Origin: Zarea fungicola
Lineage: Eukaryota; Ascomycota; Sordariomycetes; Hypocreales; Cordycipitaceae
NCBI GenBank assembly: GCA_900169235.1
Contig: FWCC01000560.1
Span: 4,195 to 14,557 of the forward strand
Direction: 5' to 3'
DNA length: 10,363 nucleotides
Shown: piece by piece, positions 1 through 7,152 of the stretch
Numbering within the stretch: the stretch's first letter is position 1
Layout of the letters: every line of letters begins with the position of its first letter
The notes under the pieces: model-generated
Told to the model about the DNA's origin: nothing
Seen by the model: only the letters and a program-made list of their open reading frames with translations
Databases searched by the model: none
Position numbers and translations under genes: made by a program

Positions 1-554
1 GCTGGAAAGCTACAAGCCATCAACTAGCCGGTCAAGAAGTTGGCCATTTGACTGAATATCGGGGGATGGATGGGGTGGTATGCGATGGCTGAGTAGCTAA
101 GATGTACGGCCGACGCCACTCGCGCCGAATGAGGCCAGCTTCCCAGTCAGATGGATCGCAATATGACCTTCCATCAAGCAAGGATAGGCATAGAATTACG
201 AGTTTGGACACTACGCAGAGCAGTTACAGCTGTGGGGAGGCCAGGCAAGGTACCGGGGCTCGTATTGGGCATGGCTCCAAATATTGTTATGCCTCCAACC
301 GACGTACATGTCTCCGTTCATTAGTTTCTCATCGTGTTGGAGAGATAGGAAGCGAAACGGGGCAATGCAACGTACTGGGCACCAATAGGTCTGTTGCTGG
401 CCAATCACTTCGGGGATATAAAGACCCCAAGTTTCCTCTCTCATTATGAAACCACCAGCTCGCCACTTGCGCATATACAACTAAACCGTCTTGTTGTTGT
501 CTTTCTTTCTATCCTCTCGCTTGAGTTTCAACCCCCCGACGACCAAGTGCCGCT
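1..554 (+). promoter_or_regulatory. Promoter and 5' leader of the GPI-type wall protein gene
   Basis: No convincing gene is seen here; open frames on both strands lack recognisable domains. Near the right end a CCAAT box (401-405) is followed by TATAAA (417-422), 138 bases before the ATG at 555. The stretch 490-540 is CT-rich, as is common in leaders of well-expressed filamentous fungal genes. Transcription probably starts around 445-480. The rest (1-400) shows nothing I can assign. Confidence 0.6.
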
Positions 555-1664
555 ATGAAGACCGCCGTCCTCACCGTGGTCCTGGCAGCAGGCACCTATG
601 CCTGGACCTACCCCGACTGTGAGCCCGATGGTTGCTACCGTAACCTGGTTGACCCTAGCTATGTCGGCCAGGCTCCCGCTTTTTGCATTGCATGGATCTC
701 TGGCACTACCACGGATGCTGATGCCATTCCCACGCAGTACCACAATTGCCCGGATGTTACTCCTCTTTCGTCTGCCTGCTCATGCATCGCTTACACGGCC
801 ACTATTACTGATTGCACCACCGAGCCCGCGACAAGCATTCCTTCTACTGTCACAACTTCGTCTCAGTTGCAGACCACCGCCTCAGCTCCTCCCCTCACCA
901 GCAGCTCAGAGACTGCTACCGAGTACACAACCGAGACTGAGACAAATACCTCCCTTTCTGTGACGACTTCCACAATTCCTCAATCGACCACTGCCCACCA
1001 TGTCAGCAGCACCGAGATGCTCACCAGCCAGAATACGAGCTCCATCGAAGAAAGCAGCTCTGTTAGCACTCAGTCTCCTACATTAAGCACCACTCTTTGG
1101 ACTACCCTGACCATATTCACTACCTCAGCTGACACTATCACCAAGTGCCATGCTACGGTCACAAATTGCCCGGGCGAGTCGACTATTGTTCTCACTTCTA
1201 TCATTCCCCTCTCGACGACTATCTGCCCTGTGACCGGCACCGACGCTCTCACCCTTCCACCTCAGTCTCAAACAGAAGCGCCTCCACCTCCGTCATCCAC
1301 TGAAGTTCACCCTCCTCACCAGTCTCCCGCGGGAATACATCCTCCTCAGTCGTCAGCCCCGGCTTCATCGGCCCCGGCTTCCCAATCTCTTCAGACTTCC
1401 GAATGCTTTGCCAGCCAAGAGTATGGTCTAACCGGTGACTGCAATGTTGCTGCTTACCCCCATCCTCAGTCCTCTGGCTGCGCTGAGAAAGATGATTGTA
1501 CCCCTGTTGCCCCTGCTTCCACCCAATCTCCTGCGATCACATCCAGCACCCGTGTCCCTACCGTCCCTAGCAGCAGCACCCCTCCCGTTGTCGCTGCTGG
1601 CGCCGGCCGCTTTGGACCCGAAGCGGCTATTGCTGTTGTCTGTATTGTTGCTGCTCTATTCTAG
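555..1664 (+). CDS. Secreted Ser/Thr-rich GPI-anchored cell wall protein
   Basis: The 369-residue product has a signal peptide (about 1-17, hydrophobic core VLTVVLAAG). A cysteine module follows, with Cys 22, 27, 44, 65, 75 and 77 and the ending SSACSC, a pattern common at the N-terminus of fungal secreted proteins. Residues 90-190 are a Ser/Thr-rich, probably O-glycosylated stalk with NTS and NTSS N-glycosylation sites. Residues 184-230 match the fungal wall-protein motif TxTNCPxxST...STTxCPVT (Cys 198, 205, 224). A Pro/Ser linker with SAPAS repeats follows, then a third Cys cluster (284-315). The C-terminus (AAGAG then a hydrophobic tail, 347-369) is a GPI-attachment signal. The ATG is the first after a clear promoter. 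Likely role: structural or adhesive wall component; no enzyme domain is seen. A single uninterrupted exon. Confidence 0.9.
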   Translation: MKTAVLTVVLAAGTYAWTYPDCEPDGCYRNLVDPSYVGQAPAFCIAWISGTTTDADAIPTQYHNCPDVTPLSSACSCIAYTATITDCTTEPATSIPSTVTTSSQLQTTASAPPLTSSSETATEYTTETETNTSLSVTTSTIPQSTTAHHVSSTEMLTSQNTSSIEESSSVSTQSPTLSTTLWTTLTIFTTSADTITKCHATVTNCPGESTIVLTSIIPLSTTICPVTGTDALTLPPQSQTEAPPPPSSTEVHPPHQSPAGIHPPQSSAPASSAPASQSLQTSECFASQEYGLTGDCNVAAYPHPQSSGCAEKDDCTPVAPASTQSPAITSSTRVPTVPSSSTPPVVAAGAGRFGPEAAIAVVCIVAALF

Positions 1665-1715
1665 GTAGTGGAATCTTATGGGATGATGTTTAATAATAAG
1701 AGATAAAGGATATTT
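1665..1715 (+). other. 3' flank of the wall protein gene
   Basis: Short AT-rich stretch after the stop, with TAATAATAAG and AGATAAAGG that could serve 3' end formation. No strong polyadenylation hexamer can be claimed. Confidence 0.3.
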
Positions 1716-1973
1716 CTACTTTTTAAGGCTACGGGATGATATGCGCTTAATTTGGCTAGTTTGATAGAGCCAAACTAGAGCTTTGGCAAAGTAATGGCAC
1801 ATTTCTAGAGTCACACATTGTCCACATATTCCGAGAAAGGCCTTCCGGTGTGGCGACGACCACAGGTTATTGCTGAAGTGAATTTTCGACTTGGCTGCCT
1901 GTAGTTGATACTTGATAGCCTCCCGGTGAAGCAGCAATTGGAGCAGGTGGCCGCTATGCGCGTCCGCACTAGT
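1716..1973 (-). pseudogene. hAT transposase fragment (N-terminal part of the catalytic region)
   Basis: The minus-strand frame is open from 1973 to a stop at 1716 and has no ATG start. It contains AAKSKIHFSNNLWSSPHRKA and then FLGICGQCV. This matches the hAT signature around the first catalytic Asp, usually (K)SKIHxSFDLWTSPN..xxLGIxxHFV. In this copy the Asp before LW is replaced by Asn, so the fragment could not be catalytic. Similarity stops after about 60 residues, and the remaining tail to 1716 is unrelated. It is a dead scrap abutting the Fot1/pogo remnant on its right. Only recognition of the motif supports the call. Confidence 0.68.
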
Positions 1974-1987
1974 TCACTAATAACGAC

Positions 1988-3033
1988 ATGGCCTCAACCA
2001 CCGAGGTTGCCCCTGGCCCCCTGGATCAGCTGTCGAGCATCTTGATTCATCAATCGAAGAGGTCTGAGGTGGCTAATTTGCCGCCAGATTACGTTATTGG
2101 AGTATCAGAAACCGACTATACAAATGATCATTTGAGTTTAGATAGGCATACCAAATTAAAGTCATCAGGGGAAACGCGGCTGCTAATTCTCGATGGCTCT
2201 GGCTCGTATCACACGAGAGGACTTGTTGACTACGCGTTTGGGCATAATATCGTTCCTTTCGGGCTTCTATCACAGTCAACACACCTTCTTCAGCCGCTTG
2301 ATGTGGTGATGTTCTGTTCTATGAAGCATTGGCATTCTGATGCTGTTAATAATATGGTTCGGAATGGAATTTGATACCATACAGAAGGAGGATTTCCTAG
2401 CCTCATTGACGAGATACGCGCCAAATCACTCAAAACAACGTCCATTATCAAGGCCTTCAAAACGACAGGAATTTGCCCTATAAATCCCCAGGTTATCCTT
2501 TGCCAGAGCCAGCGCCAGTAACTGAAGCTATTGTTGATCTTTCTGATCAGCAAGATGCAGAGCATTCTGACGAATTAATTCTTCAATTTTGGGTACGTTT
2601 TCAAATTCTAGAAATTCTAGAAAATGCTTTGACTCACTTGAGCGGTCAGCAAAGCGAATTCGAGAGTACGAAGAAAATTACATGGAAATTCATTACCTAG
2701 GCGCGAAGATCAAGAAATGATGAAGGGAGCTATAGCCCTGGTTGTTGAGTTGAAGGAGCTTTCTCTCCACGTTAACGAGGTAGAAAAAGCTCATGTTAGA
2801 GGGCCAAAAGTTGATGTAATTATTATATCTAGTCTGGCGGAGTTATTATCTCTGTACCAGATGCGCGTACAATGACGGCATCGCGAGCTCAACAAGGGCT
2901 CGAGAAGACTTAACTGCGCGCCGAGCGTAAGAGGAAAGCCACAGAACGAGAGCAGAAAAAATTAGATGCAGAACTTGAAATAAAAACATTATAGCAGCAG
3001 AGAGCCAAAGATGACCTATAGAATGAAATAAGA
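1988..3033 (+). pseudogene. Decayed Fot1/pogo-type (DDE_1) transposase, C-terminal half
   Basis: Three frames together trace the C-terminal half of a Tc1/mariner-superfamily pogo/Fot1 transposase. The segment at 2072-2371 reads LPPDYVIGVSE, RLLILDGSGSY (second catalytic Asp; family consensus LDGHGSH) and THLLQPLDVVMF (third catalytic Asp). A shift near 2370 moves to FDTIQKEDFLASL, and a shift back near 2405 gives IDEIRAK, then FKTTGICPINPQ, the usual end of the DDE_1 domain. About seven residues before DRHTK are missing. The tail resembles the family's C-terminus: MKGAIAL near 2720, GGVIISVPDAR near 2835-2870, then a Lys/Glu-rich helix with stops at 2911, 2992 and 3019. The DNA-binding half and the first catalytic Asp (NFDETGF region) are absent. 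It is dead by truncation, frameshifts and stops. Confidence 0.9.
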
Positions 3034-3147
3034 AATATATTTTGCCTAGTTATTTGTTGCTATTTTTGTTTTATTTTAACTTCAAGTCGGAAGGTCGCGA
3101 CGCGGTGGTCACGAAGGTGGTGAGCACCTGACACAGAATGTGGTGGG
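3034..3147 (+). mobile_element. 3' tail of the Fot1/pogo remnant, possible terminal repeat
   Basis: An AT-rich stretch (3034-3080) gives way to a GC-rich one (3091-3147) with repeated GGTGGT-type motifs (3104-3109, 3116-3121, 3142-3147) and the palindrome GGTGAGCACC. It ends at a TA (3148-3149), the target used by this superfamily. The matching inverted left end is not in the window, so calling this a terminal repeat is inference. Confidence 0.4.
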
Positions 3148-3149
3148 TA

Positions 3150-3305
3150 TCACATGTAGTGTTTATCCTTCCACCGAACAAGGACATAAACGTCAGCTTT
3201 GTACCGGCAACTCAGTTGGTTACACCCTCGCAGCAAGCGAAGGACAGCTCTAACCAAATTGTCCCTTGTCCTATCACGCCTCCTGGGCAGAGTGACTGGA
3301 TCCAT
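3150..3305 (-). pseudogene. Possible fungal MADS-box-like fragment
   Basis: The 51-residue frame contains RRRDRTRDNLVRAVLRLLRG, then CNQLSCRYKADVYVLVRW and KDKHYM. This resembles fungal MADS/SRF-like proteins with the pattern (R/K)R..Lx(K)..(Y/N)EL..xC.ADVYVLVR..G.(Y/H)Y.Y. Similarity stops right where the transposon remnant's presumed end lies (TA at 3148), and the stop codon TGA is formed at that junction. I read this as a reading frame cut by the insertion. The match is partial: the basic region is poor and the usual downstream WPPS is absent. A chance open frame is possible. Confidence 0.38.
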
Positions 3306-3951
3306 CGCACAGTTCAAACACAGAAGAAGAAGACACGGTCTGGAAATGTGCTGCGCCCCGGAAATGGCGGCATTTAAAAAATGATGCATAGTCGAACTGG
3401 ACAAGATGAACGCGATGCCATGATAGAAAACTGGCCAAAACCCGCCCAAATCACAATGCACTAGGATGTGTATCATTTATTGGTGGCTGGCGGGCGCGAC
3501 CGATATATTTTTGGAGGCACAGCCAGGCGTCTCTGTCTTGGAACTTGACGTGGTGAAAGCAGATGCTGCTGTGTTCAGTATTGTCTTCCAGGTAATTTGC
3601 AGCTGATGAACGAGCTGCCGCTACTGTCAATTGATTTTACACAGAATGGGAATCTCTATGGGCGACGTATCCGGCGCCCCGTTTATGGTTGGACGACGTC
3701 AACGATGTCGATGATGTCGATGTCAAACACATCCAACACAGGATGTGCCACGACAAGGCCAGATGTGACCAGAAGCCAGCATTCCTGCCCCAACACCGCA
3801 TCCTCACTTTGACAGTTTTCTGCCATCACAGAAAGACTGCATAGAAGGTTCAGAAGGTCCACTACGGCCTACGACGAGAGAATGGTGGCAGGGGCACAAC
3901 AGAGACGGAGTAAATTGAACAACCAGAGGCCATACACTCGAAAGTACCAAA
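3306..3951. other. No convincing gene; one weak 46-residue frame
   Basis: Only short open frames are seen. The least random-looking is 3466-3606 (+), which reads WWLAGATDIFLEAQPGVSV and then LELDVVKADAAVFSIVF, but it has no recognised domain. A small iteration of ATGTCGATG-like units lies at 3699-3725. Nothing else is assignable. Confidence 0.3.
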
Positions 3952-4356
3952 TTACCACATTTTCTTCCTTCTTTTCGCCGGCTGTCCTTCCTTCGAGCTC
4001 ATATCCCATTTGAATACTGTAGGGGAACTAGCGGTGGTGCTCGAGGGCCACGGCGTCCGTGGGCGAGGTGGTACATGCTTTGGGTCCCGATCTTGACTCT
4101 GAATTTCGAAGGCTCCACGGTCGCTTTTGAGGGAATGTAGCAATGTCACCTGCTCTGCGATCAGCTGGTCGTAAAAGGCCTTTTCCGCCGCAATATCCTT
4201 TTTTTGCTTCTGCAAATTGTGTATGGTGTGCCGCAGTTGATCGCATTCTGCGAGTCTTGACTCGGCAAGGGTTTCTCACTGTTGAAGGGACTGGCTGCAT
4301 TCACGGAACAGCCCGGCGAACCAACGGGCCGTGTGCGGGTTAGGATTCGCGGCCAT
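3952..4356 (-). pseudogene. Coiled-coil protein frame interrupted by one TGA
   Basis: From ATG 4356 to TAA 3952 the minus strand reads as 134 codons before the stop, with one in-frame TGA at codon 27 (4278-4276). Before the TGA: MAANPNPHTARWFAGLFREC, then SQSLQQ. After it the same frame continues as a charged heptad-like helix (ETLAESRLAECDQLRHTI, LQKQKKDIAAEKAFYDQLIA, EQVTLLHSLKSDR). A Pro/Ser-rich stretch and a basic end, KRRKKMW, that could be a nuclear localisation signal follow. TGA could come from CGA (Arg) by a single C-to-T change. A 70-nt intron using GTGAGA at the TGA and TTTGCAG would shift the frame, so splicing does not rescue it. An alternative is a shorter protein starting at codon 49 (MQKQKK, 4215 in alternative-start reading). 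Function unknown. Confidence 0.5.
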
Positions 4357-4908
4357 GACTATCCCTTGAATCGATATGCTCTGATTCGCGTTGGTTCCAC
4401 GTCTCTTAGCATGCATACTTGAAGTAATGTCAATACAGTGTCTAGGTTATATACGCTGCAGATTATATGTAGGCATACAAAGCCACAAAGTTGAAGGTGA
4501 AGGTGAAGGTGAAGGTGAAGGTGAAGACGAGTTGTCAACAAGTGCCAGTACATCAAACTTCCACTAGACCAGCAGCGACCCAGCCATGAAGTAGAGTTGT
4601 TATTCGCCCCTATTTTCCAACATTCGACTGGCATAAAGTGTATGTACTATGATAATACGCATATATGGAAGTGACCGATCAGTAAGCAGACCAGGATCAT
4701 GCTCTCAGGCCAGGCCTTTTTCCTGTTTGTTTCTGATAGTTGCTGTACCGGACGGGCGGTTGCTTGTTCCCTCTCCGTTTTAACAAACCTATTATCATTT
4801 CAAATCTATTTCAGGACGCAGTGGCCAGTTCTGCATTGAAATTCGAACGAGGGCGATTCCCTATTTAAGCCCTTTCCCGCACGAGTGCTGATCACCCACT
4901 TGACAACA
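4357..4908 (+). promoter_or_regulatory. Intergenic region and promoter of the two-exon membrane protein gene
   Basis: No gene is seen. TATTTAA at 4862-4868 sits 41 bases before the ATG at 4909 and is a plausible core promoter element. A CT-rich stretch (4768-4790, CCCTCTCCG) lies upstream. The region also contains the hexamer repeat listed separately. Confidence 0.45.
4493..4526. repeat. GAAGGT hexamer microsatellite
   Basis: GAAGGT is repeated perfectly about 5.7 times over 34 bases. On the minus strand it reads as alternating Leu-His, but no gene is supported there. This is a likely length-variable marker. Confidence 0.95.
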
Positions 4909-5527
4909 ATGCACGCATTCTCTCAAAAAGGCCAAACCAGGAAGCCGTCGCCGCCAGACCAGGACGCCTATGCGCGACTTCTTTCTGAACTCACGGACGA
5001 TATCGAGACTCACGTGCCGGCGTCCAAGTCGTCGCTTATTCTTGCCCTCCTCTGGTCGTGCTACTCGTGGGTGTGTCGCCTGAAGGGCGTTATCCCACTA
5101 CAGCTTCAGACATACTCACGGCAGCTCTACATGTTCAAGATGGCTGGCAAATTGGTGCTACGATGCGCCCGCGCGGCAAGAGTATTGCCAACCGTATTCA
5201 TGGCAACGGTCTTAGGCTTCCTTGCCGCCGTCAGCTTCACATGGATATGGTGGTATGCCCGACGCCACTGCATCTGGATTGTATACCGCATGGCAATGTG
5301 AGTATTTAGAAACTTTGGCCGTAAGATATCGCTGACCTGTGCCTAGCCCGTTCATATTGAACTCGCTCATTGCGCTGATTCCCACCAGCATTCCAGCTAT
5401 TGATGCTGCGGATTGGTGCCGCAGCGTCCTTACAGCGACGGCCATTTTTGCGGTATGGATATATGTTTGTCAGCTATATTGGCGATCATCGCCGGCAAAA
5501 CAGAAGGGGGCTCGAAGAGGGAGGTGA
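4909..5527 (+). CDS. Two-exon gene for a small multi-pass membrane protein
   Basis: Exon 1 (4909-5297) joins exon 2 (5347-5527) in frame to give 570 nt, 189 residues plus stop. The start is the first ATG after TATTTAA, in a good context (ACAACAATG). The N-terminal 45 residues are polar and likely cytosolic. Hydrophobic segments follow: SSLILALLWSCYSWVC (about 47-62), LPTVFMATVLGFLAAVSF extending through a Trp/Tyr-rich WIWWYA (about 95-118), IWIVYRMAIPFILNSLIALI spanning the splice junction (about 124-143), and VLTATAIFAVWIYVCQLYW (about 160-178). The tail is basic (KQKGARRGR), consistent with positive-inside orientation. A hydrophobic segment being completed exactly across the intron supports the gene model. 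I do not recognise the family. Confidence 0.68.
5298..5346 (+). other. 49-nt spliceosomal intron
   Basis: It has donor GTGAGT, a branch-like GCTGAC 16 bases before the end, and acceptor TGCCTAG. It removes an in-frame TGA and joins AT with C to make an Ile codon. Its length is typical of short fungal introns. Confidence 0.75.
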
Positions 5528-6026
5528 TGCACCACAGGAAATGGGCTGCGTTGGAGATGGTATAGATGGCATAATATCACTCTCGTGACGACGCCAGGAT
5601 TGGCCAGTATGTAGGCCATATTTACTCTAAATACATTCCTGTGTACCCGCAGACTATTTTTTTTGTTACCACGGGTTGGCAATAGATACGTTTCATAATT
5701 GTTTCTGGTAGCAGTGACACACCACAAACTGTAATCCAATGTCGCCATACTATGATCGTTTTCGGCTCTTGTAGGCTACCCTGCAAGTCATGGCATTTTT
5801 CTACATCAACGTTCTTGCTGCGCAGCTGCCAGGCAGCCGAGCTTGCCCTGTGGAGGGACCTGTGGAGGGATGCGGTCAGAAATTCTCGCCTATCCATGCC
5901 AGACCAATTCTTGACCGGTACGATGTCCTGCTGGCGCACGCCCTCACATGCTCTGAGAAGGTAGTGGTTTTCTGACCACCATCCGTTCCCTTACTAACGG
6001 CAACCACCCCCTTACGGGTCACGCTT
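5528..6026. other. No convincing gene; short frame with an internal 12-bp duplication
   Basis: A 61-residue frame at 5790-5975 (+) starts MAFFYINVLAAQLPG and ends CSEKVVVF; no domain is recognised. Within it CCTGTGGAGGGA is duplicated in tandem (5847-5858 and 5859-5870), giving PVEGPVEG. The remainder (5528-5789, 5976-6026) shows nothing assignable. Confidence 0.3.
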
Positions 6027-6224
6027 TTACACCAAGCCGACCTCATCATTCAACATCTCACCACACAACACTTCGTTAATGGCAGCGAAATTCTCACCCT
6101 TTGAGCCGTACAGCATGGCACATACACAGAGATTGAATATGTGCGCTGCGCAGCGGATCCGCCGCTCTATGGCATAGAAGCCAATCTCAGATGCAAGGAA
6201 TATATTAGAAGAGGAGTAGGACAT
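6027..6224 (-). pseudogene. hAT transposase fragment (RCxxHxxNL region)
   Basis: This 65-codon frame contains [20 protein letters not shown], then [14 protein letters not shown]. It matches the hAT segment just after the DNATNND motif, in which fungal elements show (F/Y)GFxAxxRRxRCxxHxxNLxxxxxLFG. Flanking conserved blocks (DNAxxND before, WRxxGPxGKLHN after) are missing, so it is a dead scrap. It is on the same strand as the other hAT scrap (1716-1973) but lies upstream of it in transcription order although it is the later protein segment. The two are therefore not one simply interrupted copy. Confidence 0.7.
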
Positions 6225-6336
6225 CCTAAGACGTTTTAGGCAAGTAGGTAATCTACTTCTACTACCTTAGCTAGCAACCACCCTATGTATTCCTCACATC
6301 CTCATCTAAAATAATGACTAATTGATTTGACAATTA

Positions 6337-6486
6337 AGTAGTTCCGAGATGTTTCAAACAAGGCTCTATTGCGTCTGGATGTATAAATTGACCCTGCAAG
6401 ATAGATTGAAGAGATTCAGATCCGTCTTTGACCTCTAGGGTTCCTACTAACCCTGCAAGACAGCTAAGATCAACCGTCACATTACC
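6337..6486 (-). other. Anonymous 50-codon open frame, possible exon relic
   Basis: The frame lies between TAG (6489-6487) and TAA (6336-6334) and has no ATG. It contains LVGTLEVKDGSESLQSILQG, then QFIHPDAIEPCLKHLGTT. The residue make-up looks like protein rather than random AT-rich DNA, unlike the sequence around it. No family is recognised. It may be an exon or a relic of a larger gene. Confidence 0.25.
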
Positions 6487-6573
6487 CTAGATAAATATTA
6501 GAATATCCTCTCTAATGGCAATATAAGCGTATGAATACGTACCTCTAAAGAAAAACCGCTTGGTCCACTAGTA

Positions 6574-6597
6574 GGGGAGGGAGAGGGAGAGGGAGGG
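6574..6597 (+). other. G-quadruplex-type purine tract
   Basis: Five runs of three or four G are separated by one or three bases (A or AGA), satisfying the G3+N1-7 pattern. It stands out because the surrounding 1 kb is AT-rich. Confidence 0.7.
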
Positions 6598-6686
6598 AGA
6601 CACGTTAGAATCCCTGGGAGCACGCTGGCGCTTGCAGCGATCATAAATAACGCAGTAAAAATAGGTGCCATTATATAATAATGCTA

Positions 6687-7152
6687 TTTGTTAAGGTTAT
6701 ATAAGGTATAAAGTGGAAGTAAAAGGGAACACTATAAGAACCATTACTAGCGTTACTATTACTATATTGGTATCATTAGAAAGCCCTGAATTTGGTGATT
6801 ATAATGGACCCACTTTTGCTGTTTTTAGTCAACAATTGATAAAGATATAAGCGAGTTACAGATAAGGTTTAATAGCTTCCATTCTCGGCTGGTTAGCTCG
6901 AACCTTCAACCTTTCAGCTTTTTCAGCTGTATTTCAGCTATGGAAGGCTCGGAAAGCTGTTTATATAGAAGTACTTAGGTACTTCTGTTTTTTATCGTCT
7001 ATATAAGGGCTGTATTCCTCCCTTATATTTTCCTAAGAAATAATACAGAATGAATATATAACGAATAAGAATAATATATCCTTATACTATTTTTCTATCT
7101 TTTACCTGTGTTCCCTTTACTTCCACTTTATTACTGCCATAACCTTAACAAA
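6687..7152. repeat. Inverted repeat A/A' (about 46 bp arms)
   Basis: Left arm 6687-6732 and right arm 7108-7152 are inverted copies. TTTGTTAAGGTTAT (6687-6700) is the exact complement of 7139-7152, and AAAGTGGAAGTAAAAGGGAA (from 6710) pairs with 7111-7130 with one base missing. The right arm forms the loop of the larger palindrome. The arms resemble terminal inverted repeats of a small non-autonomous element, but no flanking target duplication was established. Confidence 0.75.

Noticed and set aside
102..480. Overlapping open frames on both strands upstream of the wall protein gene
   Set aside because: They overlap the CCAAT/TATA promoter, have no recognisable domain, and mirror one another in shadow frames.
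1750..1774. Small inverted repeat TTTGGCT...AGCCAAA
   Set aside because: Only 7 bp with a 10-base loop; this is expected by chance in a window of this size and lies inside the tail of the hAT scrap.
4276..4345. A 70-nt intron (4277 back to 4208) removing the TGA from the coiled-coil gene
   Set aside because: The donor GTGAGA and acceptor TTTGCAG look good, but 70 nt shifts the frame and would destroy the coiled coil. A nonsense change is simpler.
4493..4526. Leu-His repeat protein on the minus strand
   Set aside because: It is only the translation of a hexamer microsatellite, with no coding context around it.
4885..5301. A longer start (GTG at 4885) for the membrane protein
   Set aside because: GTG is not a usual nuclear start in fungi, and ATG 4909 has a better context. 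The apparent end at 5301 is the stop inside the intron.
6391..6465. Direct repeat ACCCTGCAAGA (about 6391 and 6450)
   Set aside because: Too short to be meaningful; both copies lie in or next to the anonymous minus-strand frame.
6453..6542. A 90-nt intron (GTACGT...TTGCAG) joining ATG 6644 to the frame at 6337-6486
   Set aside because: Exon 1 ends in phase 0 and the downstream frame needs one extra base; splicing there reads straight into TAG.
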